Positions 53,687 through 63,999 of a stretch of 64,000 nucleotides of DNA are shown here, in pieces. Position 1 is the stretch's first letter. Each line of letters begins with the position of its first letter. A model generated the notes under the pieces. The model made no database searches and was not told the DNA's origin. It was given only the letters and a program-made list of their open reading frames with translations. The DNA is from Actinomycetes bacterium (GTDB taxonomy: Bacteria > Actinomycetota > Actinomycetes > Actinomycetales > Dermatophilaceae). Where the stretch lies: positions 1 through 64,000 of the forward strand of contig JAEZWF010000014.1 of the NCBI GenBank assembly GCA_023420415.1. Reading direction: 5' to 3'. Both the position numbers and the translations under genes were made by a program.

Positions 53687-54439
53687 TCAGGACCGCGACT
53701 CGCGCTGACGTCGCGCACGGTCAGCGGCGTCGAGGGCGTCGGCCTCCTCCAGCGTGGGGGCGCTGCCGCCGAGCCGGGCCGGCAGGAGGTGCGCCTCGGC
53801 GTCCGGCCAGGCCGGGTATGCCGCCTGGTCGGCTTCGAGCTGCGCGGCCATCGCCGCCTTGACGGTCGCCGTCACGGCCGCGGGGTCGTCGGCCGCGGCC
53901 ACCTCGATGGGTGCGCCGACCGTGATGGACAGCGGTATGCCGTGCCGGCCCATCCGCCGCGGGTGGCCCTTGGTCCAGACCCGTTGCGACCCCCAGATGG
54001 TGACCGGCAGCACCGGTACCCCGGCCTGCTGGGCGAGTCGCACCGCGCCGGTCTTGAACTCCTTGAGCTCGAACGACCGGCTGATCGTCGCCTCCGGGAA
54101 GACGCCGACGATCTCACCGTCCTTGAGCGCGCGCAGGGCCCGCTCGAACGACTCCTGACCGGCCTCGCGGTCGACGGGGATGTGGTGCATGCCGTTCATC
54201 AGCGGACCGGCCACCGGGTTCGTCCAGATCGACTTCTTCGCCATGAACCGCACGAGGCGACCCACCTCGACGCCGGCCAACCCGGCATACGTGAAGTCGA
54301 AGTAGCCCGTGTGGTTGATGCACATCACCGCGCCACCGGTGCGTGGCACGTGGTCGAGCCCGCGGAGGCGGATCTTCAACCCCTGGAAGGCGAACAGCGT
54401 GCGCGCGACGCCGATGACGCCCTGGTAGACCGGCTCCAT
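53687..54439 (-). CDS. 1-acyl-glycerol-3-phosphate acyltransferase-like protein
   Basis: Membrane-associated phospholipid-synthesis acyltransferase (PlsC family), 250 aa. Catalytic block NHTGYFD (H-x4-D), then the VPRTGGAVM entry strand, a GLMNGMHHIPVDRE loop, and the second acceptor motif GVFPEATIS. Substrate and acyl preference are unknown; actinobacteria carry several paralogues. ATG at 54439 has AGGG upstream; a GTG at 54445 would add two residues. It is divergent from valS. Confidence 0.88.
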   Translation of the reverse strand: MEPVYQGVIGVARTLFAFQGLKIRLRGLDHVPRTGGAVMCINHTGYFDFTYAGLAGVEVGRLVRFMAKKSIWTNPVAGPLMNGMHHIPVDREAGQESFERALRALKDGEIVGVFPEATISRSFELKEFKTGAVRLAQQAGVPVLPVTIWGSQRVWTKGHPRRMGRHGIPLSITVGAPIEVAAADDPAAVTATVKAAMAAQLEADQAAYPAWPDAEAHLLPARLGGSAPTLEEADALDAADRARRQRESRS

Positions 54440-54548
54440 GCCCACACCCTAGGCGCTGCGGCTGTGGCCCGCCCTCGAGTCCGGCACCCGCTTGCCCGGC
54501 GGCATACCGAGTGGAGTCGCCGCCGCCGCCAATGGGAAGATTCCCCCC

Positions 54549-57200
54549 ATGACCGACGCTCCGTCCACGCCTGCTGCCACTCGCATCCCCGACCGCCCGA
54601 CGATCGACGGGCTCGAGGACAAGTGGGCGCAGGTATGGCGCGAGCAGGGCACCTACACCTTCGACCGCGAGGCGGCGGCCGCGGCCGGTCGCGACAAGGT
54701 CTTCTCGATCGACACCCCGCCGCCCACCGCGAGCGGCAGCCTGCACATGGGTCACGTGTTCAGCTACACCCACACCGACTGCATGGCGCGCTACAAGCGG
54801 ATGACCGGCCACCACGTCTTCTACCCGATCGGCTGGGACGACAACGGCCTGCCGACCGAGAAGCGGGTGCAGAACTACTACGGCGTGCGCGGTGACGCGT
54901 CGCTGCCGTTCGACCCCGGGTTCGAGCCGCCGCACCGCGGGGATGCCAAGAGCCTCAAGGCCGCTGACGCCGCGCCGATCTCGCGCCAGAACTTCATCGA
55001 CCTGTGCGACGAGCTGACGGTCGAGGACGAGAAGGCGTTCGAGAGCCTGTTCCGGCGCATGGGCTTCAGCCTTGACTGGGACATCAGCTACCGCACGATC
55101 GACGACCACTCGCGCGCGACGGCGCAGCAGGCTTTCCTGCGCAACCTCGCCCGCGGCGAGGCCTACCAGGCAGAGGCGCCGGGCCTGTGGGACGTCACCT
55201 TCCAGACCGCCGTCGCGCAGGCCGAGCTCGAGGCCAAGGACTACCCGGGTGCGTTCCACCGGGTCGCGTTCCACCGCCCGGACGGTGAGCCGGTCTTCAT
55301 CGAGACCACGCGCCCCGAGCTGATCCCGGCGTGCGTCGCGCTCGTGGCCAACCCCGACGACGAGCGGTATGCCGCGTTGTTCGGCACCACGGTCACCTCA
55401 CCGCTCTTCGGGGTCGAGGTGCCGGTGCTGCCGCACCGGTTGGTCGAGCAGGACAAGGGCGCGGGCATCGCGATGTGCTGCACCTTCGGTGACCTCACCG
55501 ACGTCATCTGGTGGCGTGAGCTGCAGCTGCCGACTCGGTCGGTCATCACGCGGTCCGGTCGCATCCAGGCCGAGACGCCGGAGTGGATCGCGGGCGGTCC
55601 GGGTGCGGCGCTGTTTGCCGACGGGCTGGCGGGCAAGACGACCTTCTCGGCGCGCGAGGCGGTTGTGGCCGCGCTGCGCGAGTCCGGTGACCTCGACGGC
55701 GAGCCGGTGCCGACCCAGCGCAAGGCCAACTTCTACGAGCGGGGTGAGAAGCCGCTCGAGATCGTCACGTCGCGCCAGTGGTACATCCGCAACGGCGGCC
55801 GCGACGCCGAGCTCAACGAGGAGCTGCGCGCCCGGGGCCGCGAGATCGACTTCCACCCGGCGTTCATGCGCAGCCGCTACGAGAACTGGGTGGCCGGGCT
55901 CAACGGCGACTGGCTCATCTCGCGGCAGCGCTTCTTCGGCGTCCCGATCCCCGTCTGGTACCCCGTCGACGACTCCGGCGACCCCGTGTGGGACAAGCCG
56001 CTGGTGCCGACCGAGGACCAGCTGCCCATCGACCCGCGCGCGCAGGCGCCCGACGGTTATGACGAGTCGCAGCGCGACCAGCCGGGCGGGTTCACCGGCG
56101 ACCCCGACATCATGGACACGTGGGCCACGTCGTCGCTCACCCCGCAGATCGCGGGGCGCTGGCGCGACGACAAGGCGCTGTTCGACCTCGTCTTCCCGAT
56201 GGACGTCCGCCCGCAGGGTCACGACATCATCCGCACCTGGCTGTTCGCCACGGTCGTCCGCGCCCACTTCGAGTTCGACTCGGTGCCGTGGACCAACGCC
56301 GCCATCAGCGGCTGGATCCTCGACCCCGACCGCAAGAAGATGAGCAAGTCCAAGGGCAACGTCGTCACGCCAGAAGACGTCGTCAAGGAGCACTCCACCG
56401 ACGCGGTGCGCTACTGGGCGGCCAGCGGTCGCCTGGGCGCCGACGCGGCATACGACACCGGTCAGATGAAGGTCGGGCGACGGCTCGCGATCAAGATCCT
56501 CAACGCCAGCAAGTTCGCGCTTTCTTTTGGCGGAGCCGAAGCCAATCAGCTCAGTGGTGAGGTGGACGGCGACCTCGCCGCCGCGGTGACCGACCCACTC
56601 GACAAGGCCATGCTCGCCCGCCTGGGCGAGGTCGTCGACGCGGCGACCGCGGGTTTCGAGGCGTGGGACTACACCCGCTCGCTCGAGCTGACCGAGACGT
56701 TCTTCTGGGCGTTCTGCGACGACTACCTCGAGCTCGTCAAGGACCGCGCCTACGGCAGCCGGGATGAGGAAGGTGCCGCCTCGGCTCGGGCGGCGCTGCG
56801 GATCGCGCTCGACGTGCTGCTGCGGCTGTTCGCGCCGATCCTGCCCTACGCCACCGAGGAGGTCTGGTCCTGGTCGCACGACGGCTCGGTGCACCACGCG
56901 ACCTGGCCGACGCGCGCCGAGGTGGCTGCTGGTGAAGGCGGCGACCCGGCGCTGCTCGGCGCGGTCGGCGAGGCGCTGGCCGGCGTGCGCAAGACCAAGT
57001 CCGAGGCCAAGGTCGGCATGCGCGCCGAGGTCGCGAAGGTGACGCTGGCCGGTCCCGCCGGTTGGGCCGACCTCGTGCGGGTCGCCGAGGACGACCTGCG
57101 CGCTGCGGGACGCATCACCGGCACGATCGACTACGCCGAGGCCGAGACCCCGGTTGCGCGCGACGCCGAGCTGATCCCGGTGGAGAAGCCGAAGGCCTGA
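54549..57200 (+). CDS. valS: Valyl-tRNA synthetase
   Basis: Class I synthetase charging tRNA-Val; 883 aa. HIGH motif as PTASGSLHMGHVFSYTH, WDDNGLPTEKRV, editing domain in the middle, RQRFFGVPIPVWYPV and the KMSKS loop as KKMSKSKGNVVTPEDVV; a typical anticodon-binding C-terminus ends with a Glu/Lys-rich tail. ATG 54549 is used; an upstream in-frame ATG at 54492 would add a Pro/Gly/Ala-rich stretch without family similarity. No T-box was found upstream. Its last 70 bases overlap an antisense gene. Confidence 0.95.
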   Translation: MTDAPSTPAATRIPDRPTIDGLEDKWAQVWREQGTYTFDREAAAAAGRDKVFSIDTPPPTASGSLHMGHVFSYTHTDCMARYKRMTGHHVFYPIGWDDNGLPTEKRVQNYYGVRGDASLPFDPGFEPPHRGDAKSLKAADAAPISRQNFIDLCDELTVEDEKAFESLFRRMGFSLDWDISYRTIDDHSRATAQQAFLRNLARGEAYQAEAPGLWDVTFQTAVAQAELEAKDYPGAFHRVAFHRPDGEPVFIETTRPELIPACVALVANPDDERYAALFGTTVTSPLFGVEVPVLPHRLVEQDKGAGIAMCCTFGDLTDVIWWRELQLPTRSVITRSGRIQAETPEWIAGGPGAALFADGLAGKTTFSAREAVVAALRESGDLDGEPVPTQRKANFYERGEKPLEIVTSRQWYIRNGGRDAELNEELRARGREIDFHPAFMRSRYENWVAGLNGDWLISRQRFFGVPIPVWYPVDDSGDPVWDKPLVPTEDQLPIDPRAQAPDGYDESQRDQPGGFTGDPDIMDTWATSSLTPQIAGRWRDDKALFDLVFPMDVRPQGHDIIRTWLFATVVRAHFEFDSVPWTNAAISGWILDPDRKKMSKSKGNVVTPEDVVKEHSTDAVRYWAASGRLGADAAYDTGQMKVGRRLAIKILNASKFALSFGGAEANQLSGEVDGDLAAAVTDPLDKAMLARLGEVVDAATAGFEAWDYTRSLELTETFFWAFCDDYLELVKDRAYGSRDEEGAASARAALRIALDVLLRLFAPILPYATEEVWSWSHDGSVHHATWPTRAEVAAGEGGDPALLGAVGEALAGVRKTKSEAKVGMRAEVAKVTLAGPAGWADLVRVAEDDLRAAGRITGTIDYAEAETPVARDAELIPVEKPKA

Positions 57201-57832
57201 ACGGTGCGGGCTCCCGTGGGTTGAACCGCGACCCACGGGACGTCCCAGCCCGCGATGCCGAGTTTCCTTGCGGCGAAACGGTTTTCGTCGAGCAGCGTCA
57301 CCTCACCCGTGGCGGGGTCGTAGACGTCGAGGATGCGGTCGCCGTCGCCCGGCAGGACGAGCGTGACGTGCCGCGGCAGGACGCTGTTGCCGATGTAGAG
57401 CAACGCCGGCTCGCCCTCGGCGACGACGTCGACGAGCCGTGCGTGCGCGGCGCGGAGCCGCCCGCGGTCGAGGGGGCGCAGCACGTGCTGGTGGTACTGC
57501 GTGCCGCGCCGGGACGCACCGAACTCCAGCTCCTTGCTGGCGCCCCATGGCGGCGTGCCGAGGGCGTGCGGCCACGGGACGTTGAGTCGCCTCCCAGCTC
57601 CCAGCAGCCCGTTCGTGCGACGCATGACGACGCGTTCGTATGCCGCGAACCGCGCCTGCTCGTCGCGGCCGGGTGGCGCGTCGGCGCGCGGCCCCTCCCC
57701 CGTGGTGATCCACCGGGCGAACTCGGGGTTCACGAGCATGCGGGCGACGGTCAGGCAGGCCGACCCGCAGGTGACCGGGCTCTGCTGCACCGGTCCGATG
57801 TCGCCCTGCCGCAACCGGTAGCCCGAGGTCAT
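57131..57832 (-). CDS. C39-like papain-fold protein
   Basis: 233 aa. A Cys-His-Asp pattern fits the peptidase C39/papain-like fold: QSPVTCGSACLTVARML with candidate nucleophile Cys, LPRHVTLVLPGDG with the His, and DVYDPATGEV with the Asp. No signal peptide and no ABC domain, so not a bacteriocin exporter. Function is unknown; it may trim a small peptide or be inactive. Its 3' end overlaps the end of valS by 70 bases in antisense. ATG at 57832 is chosen. No partner gene is obvious. Confidence 0.65.
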   Translation of the reverse strand: MTSGYRLRQGDIGPVQQSPVTCGSACLTVARMLVNPEFARWITTGEGPRADAPPGRDEQARFAAYERVVMRRTNGLLGAGRRLNVPWPHALGTPPWGASKELEFGASRRGTQYHQHVLRPLDRGRLRAAHARLVDVVAEGEPALLYIGNSVLPRHVTLVLPGDGDRILDVYDPATGEVTLLDENRFAARKLGIAGWDVPWVAVQPTGARTVQAFGFSTGISSASRATGVSASA

Positions 57833-57921
57833 GGCCACATCCTCACCCGCCGCGACGTCACCAGTCCACCACGCACTTTCCGCAGTCTTCGCAGCATCCA
57901 GGGGCGGCTGACGCTCAGCGG

Positions 57922-58500
57922 TCAGCGGCGGCCGGTGTGGGCGAGCAGGCGGGTCTGGGGCGAAGCCGTGTCGGGCACATTCACCTCGGGCCCGAACCGC
58001 ACCGGCCGGTCGAGGTCGGTGACGTGGTCGCGGGCGACCGGCCACAGGTCCATCGCGAGCGCGGGTGGGATGGGTCGCCGCGAGCCGGTGGCCTGCGAGA
58101 CGTCCCAGCCGTGGAGGGTGATCTCCAGCGCCCCGACGGCCCCGAGCAGCTCGCGGGGCAGCGCCAAGGCACCCAGCCCGACCGAACCGACCGGCTCGGG
58201 GTGCCAGTGCCCGAGCAACGTGCACGCGCGCCAGCGGATCCGGTCGACCAGGGCCATCCCCTCCAGTGCCGACGGGGACGGCACGAGCGACAGGGCCGGG
58301 GCCGACGCGGCAACCGCGAGCGCGTCGAGGGAGTCGTCCATGTGCCGCAGGAGGGCGAGCAGGTCCCACTGCGCGCACGGTGTGGACCGGTCGAGGTGCT
58401 CGTCGCGCACCTCGACCAGCTCGGCACCGGTGTAGGCGATGGCGCGTTCGAGGAGCTCGACGGCTCCCGGGGGTCGCACCGGACCGGTCGCCATGGACAT
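57922..58500 (-). CDS. Maleylpyruvate isomerase/DinB-fold (TIGR03086-like) protein
   Basis: 192 aa with an N-terminal helical half like the mycothiol-dependent/DinB metalloenzyme fold: LLERAIAYTGAELVEVRDEHL, STPCAQWDLLALLRHMDDSLDAL with the typical DxxxCxxWxxxxLxxH arrangement, and LEITLHGWDVSQATG (the HxWD ligand motif). Such proteins are often thiol-dependent enzymes in mycothiol users, consistent with an actinobacterium. It begins about ten bases after the sigma-factor stop and is cotranscribed with it, so it may act in the same stress response. Substrate unknown. Confidence 0.75.
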   Translation of the reverse strand: MSMATGPVRPPGAVELLERAIAYTGAELVEVRDEHLDRSTPCAQWDLLALLRHMDDSLDALAVAASAPALSLVPSPSALEGMALVDRIRWRACTLLGHWHPEPVGSVGLGALALPRELLGAVGALEITLHGWDVSQATGSRRPIPPALAMDLWPVARDHVTDLDRPVRFGPEVNVPDTASPQTRLLAHTGRR

Positions 58501-58508
58501 CACGGCAC

Positions 58509-59558
<1,050 letters not shown>

Positions 59559-59745
59559 GGGTCTCCTCGCGTGGTCCCGGCGTGTCCGTGCGAACTCAGG
59601 TCAGCCTCGCACACCCCTACCGACCGGCGCCGCCACCAAAACTCATCGCCCTCGTGCCCAGCACTTGCGTGAATTGGTAACGAACCGGCGGCGTCGACCG
59701 CAAGGGACTACCGCCGACCTGCGCCGATCCCTAAGGTCGGGGACC

Positions 59746-60489
59746 GTGACGAGGCGCGGGTGGACCTTGGGGGCGACGACGGCGGCCACGCTGCTGCTGG
59801 CCGCGTGGGTGTCGGCGGCCGGACCGGTCGGGATCTTCGCCGCCCAGAGCATCACCGGCAAGGAGTCCAGCGCACCCGGAGAGGACTACGGCCCCAAGGA
59901 TCCGACGGCTGGCGCCAAGACGCAGTCGCGGCCGGGCAGCTCCGAGGTCAATGACGTCATGACCCAGATCGTCGGCTGGGTGCTCACCATCGTGCTCGTG
60001 GCTGTGGTGGTGTTCGTGCTCGTCGCCGTCGTGCGCTCGATCCGCGACACGCTCGCCCGGCACCGGGTCGACCCGACCGAGGAAGGCGCCGGCAGCGAGC
60101 TCACCCCCGAGCGCCTGCGCGCCGCCGCGCAGGAGAGCGAGGAGCTGCTCGCCCGCGGCACCCCGAGCAACGGCGTCATCGCCGCCTGGGTCTCGCTCGA
60201 GGACGCCATCGCCTCAGCGGGAGTCAACCGCAACGAGGCCCGCACCCCCGCCGAGATCGTGACCGCTGTGATGCGTTCGTATGCCGTGGACGCGGGCGCG
60301 CTCGACCGGCTCGCCGCCCTCTACCGCGAGGCCCGGTTCTCGCGGCACGAGGTGGGTGAGCAGATGCGCGACGAGGCCCGTGCGGCGCTGCGGCAGGTCA
60401 CGGCGGACCTCGCCCGCGCCGAGGCGCCGAAGGCGGCCCGTCCCGCGCGTGCCGGGGCCGGCGGATCGACGTCCGGAGGCGCACGGTGA
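59746..60489 (+). CDS. DUF4129 membrane protein
   Basis: 247 aa, GTG start. Membrane segments at about 8-30 and 75-100; the C-terminal cytosolic half is DUF4129: SLEDAIASAGVNRNEARTPA, AALYREARFSRHEVGEQM. This domain usually sits at the C-terminus of transglutaminase-type membrane proteins or beside them in MoxR-DUF58 operons. First gene of a five-gene run (DUF4129, membrane protein, MoxR, DUF58, membrane protein), all overlapping. The 187-base gap upstream must hold divergent promoters; none was pinned down. Confidence 0.8.
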   Translation: MTRRGWTLGATTAATLLLAAWVSAAGPVGIFAAQSITGKESSAPGEDYGPKDPTAGAKTQSRPGSSEVNDVMTQIVGWVLTIVLVAVVVFVLVAVVRSIRDTLARHRVDPTEEGAGSELTPERLRAAAQESEELLARGTPSNGVIAAWVSLEDAIASAGVNRNEARTPAEIVTAVMRSYAVDAGALDRLAALYREARFSRHEVGEQMRDEARAALRQVTADLARAEAPKAARPARAGAGGSTSGGAR

Positions 60490-60995
60490 TCGCCCGCATT
60501 CGTGCCCTCGCGCCGACCAGCCAGCTCATCCTCGCCCTCGCAGTCGCGGTCCTCATCGGCGCGGTCGTGACCCTCGTCCCCGGGGCGCTCAACGTCGGGA
60601 CCCTGCTCGCCTGCTTCGCAATCCTCGCCACGCTCGCCGCCGTCACCCAGTGGCTGTGGCAGAACCACCACGGCACCGACTGGGCCAACGCGTTCACGGA
60701 CACCAAGCCGGCGCGCGGGGCTGACCCTCGCGTGTCACGGCTGGCCGCCCGCGTGGACGCCGCGGTGGCCGGTGACGCAGTCGCCCAGACCGAGCTGCAC
60801 GACCAGCTCCGCACCCTCGCCGAGGACCGCCTGCGCAGCCGGCACGGCATCGTCCTCGACGGCGACGCCGACCACGTCGCCCAGGCGAAGGCGGCGCTGG
60901 GACCCGACCTCACGGCATACCTCACCAATCCCCCGACCACCCGCGTCGACCACGCCCGCGTCGCCGGGTACCTCACCACCTTGGAGGAGCTCTAG
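60486..60995 (+). CDS. Membrane protein of the MoxR/DUF58 operon
   Basis: 169 aa, GTG start overlapping the DUF4129 stop (GTGA) and overlapping moxR at its own stop (TAGTG). Two N-terminal hydrophobic segments (about 14-34 and 37-58), then a soluble C-terminal domain of about 110 residues (AVAQTELHDQLRTLAEDRL) that does not match a named family I know. Probably a membrane component of the same complex. Confidence 0.7.
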   Translation: MIARIRALAPTSQLILALAVAVLIGAVVTLVPGALNVGTLLACFAILATLAAVTQWLWQNHHGTDWANAFTDTKPARGADPRVSRLAARVDAAVAGDAVAQTELHDQLRTLAEDRLRSRHGIVLDGDADHVAQAKAALGPDLTAYLTNPPTTRVDHARVAGYLTTLEEL

Positions 60996-61990
60996 TGAAC
61001 GACACCCTGGCCCTGAACGGCGTCTCCGAACGTGCCAACGCGATCCTTGCCGAGGTCGAGCGGGCCGTGGTCGGCAAGCGCCACAGCCTCGAGCTGGTCC
61101 TGGCGGGCATCCTCGCCGGTGGGCACGTGCTCATGGAGGACTTCCCGGGTCTGGGCAAGACGCTGGCCGCGCGGTCGTTCGCGCAGGCCCTTGGACTCGA
61201 CTTCGCGCGGGCGCAGTTCACGCCCGACCTGTTGCCGAGCGACCTGACCGGGTCGTTCCTCTACGACCAGCGCACCCACGAGTTCACGTTCCGCAAGGGG
61301 CCGCTGTTCACCGGGTTGCTGCTGGCCGACGAGATCAACCGCACGCCCCCGAAGACGCAGTCCGCGCTGCTCGAGGCGATGCAGGAGGGACAGGCCACCG
61401 TCGAGGGCGAGACCTTCCCGCTGCCCAAGCCGTTCCACGTGCTTGCGACCGCGAATCCTGTTGAGTACGAAGGGACTTACCCCCTTCCCGAGGCCCAGCT
61501 CGACCGCTTCCTCCTGCGTGTCTCCTTCGGCTACCCGTCAGCCAACGAGGAGTGGGAGGTGCTGCAGCGGCGCATGGACCGCCGGCAGGAGGAGCAGTCG
61601 GTCGCCCAGGTCACCGACGCCGAGGGACTGCTGGCGATGCAGGCCGCGGTCGAGCAGGTGACGGTCGACGAGGGCGTCGGCCAGTACTGCGTCAAGCTCG
61701 TCGCCGCCACCCGCAACCACCAGAGCCTGCTCATGGGCTCCTCCCCCCGTGGCTCGCTCGCGCTGCTGCTCACCGCGCGGGCGTATGCCGTGGTGCGCGG
61801 TCGCGACTACGTCACCCCCGAGGACGTCAAGGCCGTCGCCCACGCCGCCCTCGACCACCGCGTCACGGTACGACCCGAGCTGTGGATGAACGACGTGTCC
61901 GCCGCGAGCGTCATCGACTCCCTGCTCGCCTCGGTGCCGACCCCGTCCGCCACGGTCGGAGGCCAGCGCACCGGGTTCGAGCGGCCGTGA
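60995..61990 (+). CDS. MoxR-family AAA+ ATPase
   Basis: 331 aa AAA+ chaperone-like ATPase. Walker A GHVLMEDFPGLGKTLAARS, Walker B GLLLADEINRTPPKTQSALL, sensor LATANPVEYEGTYPLPEAQLDRFLLRV (with the MoxR-type insertion) and sensor 2 SPRGSLALLLTARAY. MoxR proteins act with DUF58/VWA proteins in maturation of complexes or stress responses; the partner is not known here. GGAGGAGC precedes the GTG. It is coupled to the DUF58 gene by GTGA. Confidence 0.95.
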   Translation: MNDTLALNGVSERANAILAEVERAVVGKRHSLELVLAGILAGGHVLMEDFPGLGKTLAARSFAQALGLDFARAQFTPDLLPSDLTGSFLYDQRTHEFTFRKGPLFTGLLLADEINRTPPKTQSALLEAMQEGQATVEGETFPLPKPFHVLATANPVEYEGTYPLPEAQLDRFLLRVSFGYPSANEEWEVLQRRMDRRQEEQSVAQVTDAEGLLAMQAAVEQVTVDEGVGQYCVKLVAATRNHQSLLMGSSPRGSLALLLTARAYAVVRGRDYVTPEDVKAVAHAALDHRVTVRPELWMNDVSAASVIDSLLASVPTPSATVGGQRTGFERP

Positions 61991-63438
61991 GCGAGGGCCC
62001 GGCGCCCCGGACGAGCGAGGAGTCCGAGTCCACGCCGACCCCGGCGCAGCCGCCGCCGGCCGGCTCACGTCTCACCGCGAGCTGGCGGCCGACCCCCGCC
62101 CAGGTGCGCGCGACCCTCATCGGGCTGCTGCTCCTGGTGGTCGGCCTGCTGCTGCGCCGACCCGACGCCGTGGCGCTGGCCGCGCCCCTGCTGGTGGTCG
62201 CCGTCTGGGCCCTGGCCGTGCGGCCCGACCGCGCCCCCGTCGTCAACGCCTGGGTGCGGCACACCGTGCTGCGCGAGGGCCAGACCACCGCGTGGACCAC
62301 GACGGTCGAGCAGGGCCCGGGTGTGGAGGAGGTCGGGGTGAGCATGCTGCGCACGCCTTTCGTGCGCACGACCCCGACCAGCCGCGCCGTGGCTGCCGCG
62401 CTCTCGCCCACGGACACCACGGCGCGCCTCGACGTCCTCGCCCAGAGCACCCGTTGGGGCCGGCGCACCCTTGGGCCCGCGGTCACCGCGGTCACCGGGC
62501 CGTTCGGCGCCTACACCTGGCAGCCCGAACCGGTCCGGTCCGAGCCCGTCACCACCGTGCCCCTCCCCGACCACTTCACGGCCCGCACCGCCGTGCCGCA
62601 CCCGGACGGACTGGTCGGGCGCAGCCGCTCGACCCACCTCGGCGACGGTGGCGAACTCGCCGACATCCGCCCGTTCCGCTTCGGCGACCGGTTGCGGCGG
62701 GTGCACTGGCCGGTGTCCGTGCGCACCGGCACCCTGCACGTCACCGCCACGCACGCCGACCAGGACAGCGAGATCCTCCTGCTCGTCGACGCCATGCACG
62801 ACCTCGGTGCGGACACCGGCCTCACGGACCCCGACGAGGACCGGCGCACCGGCACCAGCCTCGACAACGGGGTCCGCGCTGCCGGCGCCATCGCCGAGCA
62901 CTACCTGCGCACCGGTGACCGCGTCGGCCTCATCGTCCTCGGCGCCAAGGACCTGCCACCGCTCACCGCCCGAGCCGGCAACAACCACCTGCGCCGCGTG
63001 CTCGACGTCCTCGCCCGCGTGCGACCCGGCGACAACACCATCAGCGACGAGAAGCGGCTCCGCTCCCAGCTGCGCCACCGCGTCGGCGCCGGCACCCTCG
63101 TCATCATCCTCACCCCTGCCGTCGCGACCGAGGTCGTCGCGCACGCCGTGTCGCTGTCCCGCCGCGGCCTGTCCGTAGTCGTCGTCGACACGCTGCCAGC
63201 CGAGTTCGTGACCGCGCAGCTGCCGCCCGAACGTCTCGCCGAGCTCACCTCGCTGGAGGACCACCCTCGCGGTGCGCCCCTGGGGTGGCGGCTGCGGCTC
63301 ATGGAACGCGAGCGCGAGCTCACCCGCGCCCGCGAGTCCGGGGTGCCCATCGTCCCGTGGATCGGTCCCGGCACCCTCGACCTCGTGCTGCGCGACCTGG
63401 GTCGCCGCGCCCGCGCCCCACGGGTGGTGAGCCGCTGA
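61987..63438 (+). CDS. DUF58 membrane protein
   Basis: 483 aa, GTG start. A Pro-rich cytosolic N-terminus, two membrane segments (about 43-80), then the DUF58 domain with HLGDGGELADIRPFRFGDRLRRVHW, the conserved R-x-Y/F-x-x-GDxxRxIxW-like motif, and a VWA-like region (LLLVDAMHDLG, VGLIVLGAKDLPP). DUF58 proteins are the usual partners of MoxR and DUF4129 proteins. The unit lacks the transglutaminase gene often seen beside it, unless that lies beyond the window. Confidence 0.9.
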   Translation: MSEGPAPRTSEESESTPTPAQPPPAGSRLTASWRPTPAQVRATLIGLLLLVVGLLLRRPDAVALAAPLLVVAVWALAVRPDRAPVVNAWVRHTVLREGQTTAWTTTVEQGPGVEEVGVSMLRTPFVRTTPTSRAVAAALSPTDTTARLDVLAQSTRWGRRTLGPAVTAVTGPFGAYTWQPEPVRSEPVTTVPLPDHFTARTAVPHPDGLVGRSRSTHLGDGGELADIRPFRFGDRLRRVHWPVSVRTGTLHVTATHADQDSEILLLVDAMHDLGADTGLTDPDEDRRTGTSLDNGVRAAGAIAEHYLRTGDRVGLIVLGAKDLPPLTARAGNNHLRRVLDVLARVRPGDNTISDEKRLRSQLRHRVGAGTLVIILTPAVATEVVAHAVSLSRRGLSVVVVDTLPAEFVTAQLPPERLAELTSLEDHPRGAPLGWRLRLMERERELTRARESGVPIVPWIGPGTLDLVLRDLGRRARAPRVVSR

Positions 63439-63962
63439 TGCTGTCCCGCTCCCAAGCCGTCCTGCGCGGCCTGCTCGTGGCCGCGACCGTCGGCGCCTGC
63501 GCACTCACCCTGGCCGCCTCCCCGTCACCGTTGTGGATCGCGGCGGCGATCCTCGTCGGGCTGTCGGTGTGGGTGGCCCTGCACCCCTCGTCGCGACTGG
63601 CGTTCGTGCTGGTCCTCGGTCTGGCCGGGCAGTGGCTGGTCACCGTGCCCGTCCCACGCACGACGGGCGCCTGGCTCCCCACGGTCGCCACGGCGGTCCT
63701 CGTGCTCGTGGTCCACCTCAGCACCTCCCTGGCGGCGGCTCTTCCGCCCCAGGCCCCCCTTCCGGCGCTGACGGTGCGGCGGTGGGTGCGACGCACCGCC
63801 CTCGTCGTGGCCGCCTGCTGCCCCGTGTGGGCGATCTCGTTCGCGGTGTCGCGCACCAGCGAGCCGGGTCAGGGCACCTTCACGTATGCCGCCCTGGCCG
63901 GCACCGCGCTCCTCGCCCTCGCCGTGTGGCAGGCCTCGCGCGAACAGCGCCACCCCGCCTGA
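63438..63962 (+). CDS. Membrane protein, last gene of MoxR/DUF58 operon
   Basis: 174 aa, start overlapping the DUF58 stop (TGATG). Five to six hydrophobic segments with a short basic C-terminus (REQRHPA). No family recognised. Its place in the operon suggests it belongs to the same membrane assembly. It is followed within 16 bases by a small hairpin. Confidence 0.7.
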   Translation: MLSRSQAVLRGLLVAATVGACALTLAASPSPLWIAAAILVGLSVWVALHPSSRLAFVLVLGLAGQWLVTVPVPRTTGAWLPTVATAVLVLVVHLSTSLAAALPPQAPLPALTVRRWVRRTALVVAACCPVWAISFAVSRTSEPGQGTFTYAALAGTALLALAVWQASREQRHPA

Positions 63963-63977
63963 GCGATCCCCCCGATC

Positions 63978-63999
63978 GTCTCGAGGTAATACACGAGAC
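63978..63999 (+). terminator. Short hairpin at window end
   Basis: GTCTCG (63978-63983) pairs with CGAGAC (63994-63999) around a 10-base loop, about 15 bases after the last stop. The stem may extend beyond the window. A weak terminator or the start of another structure. Confidence 0.35.
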
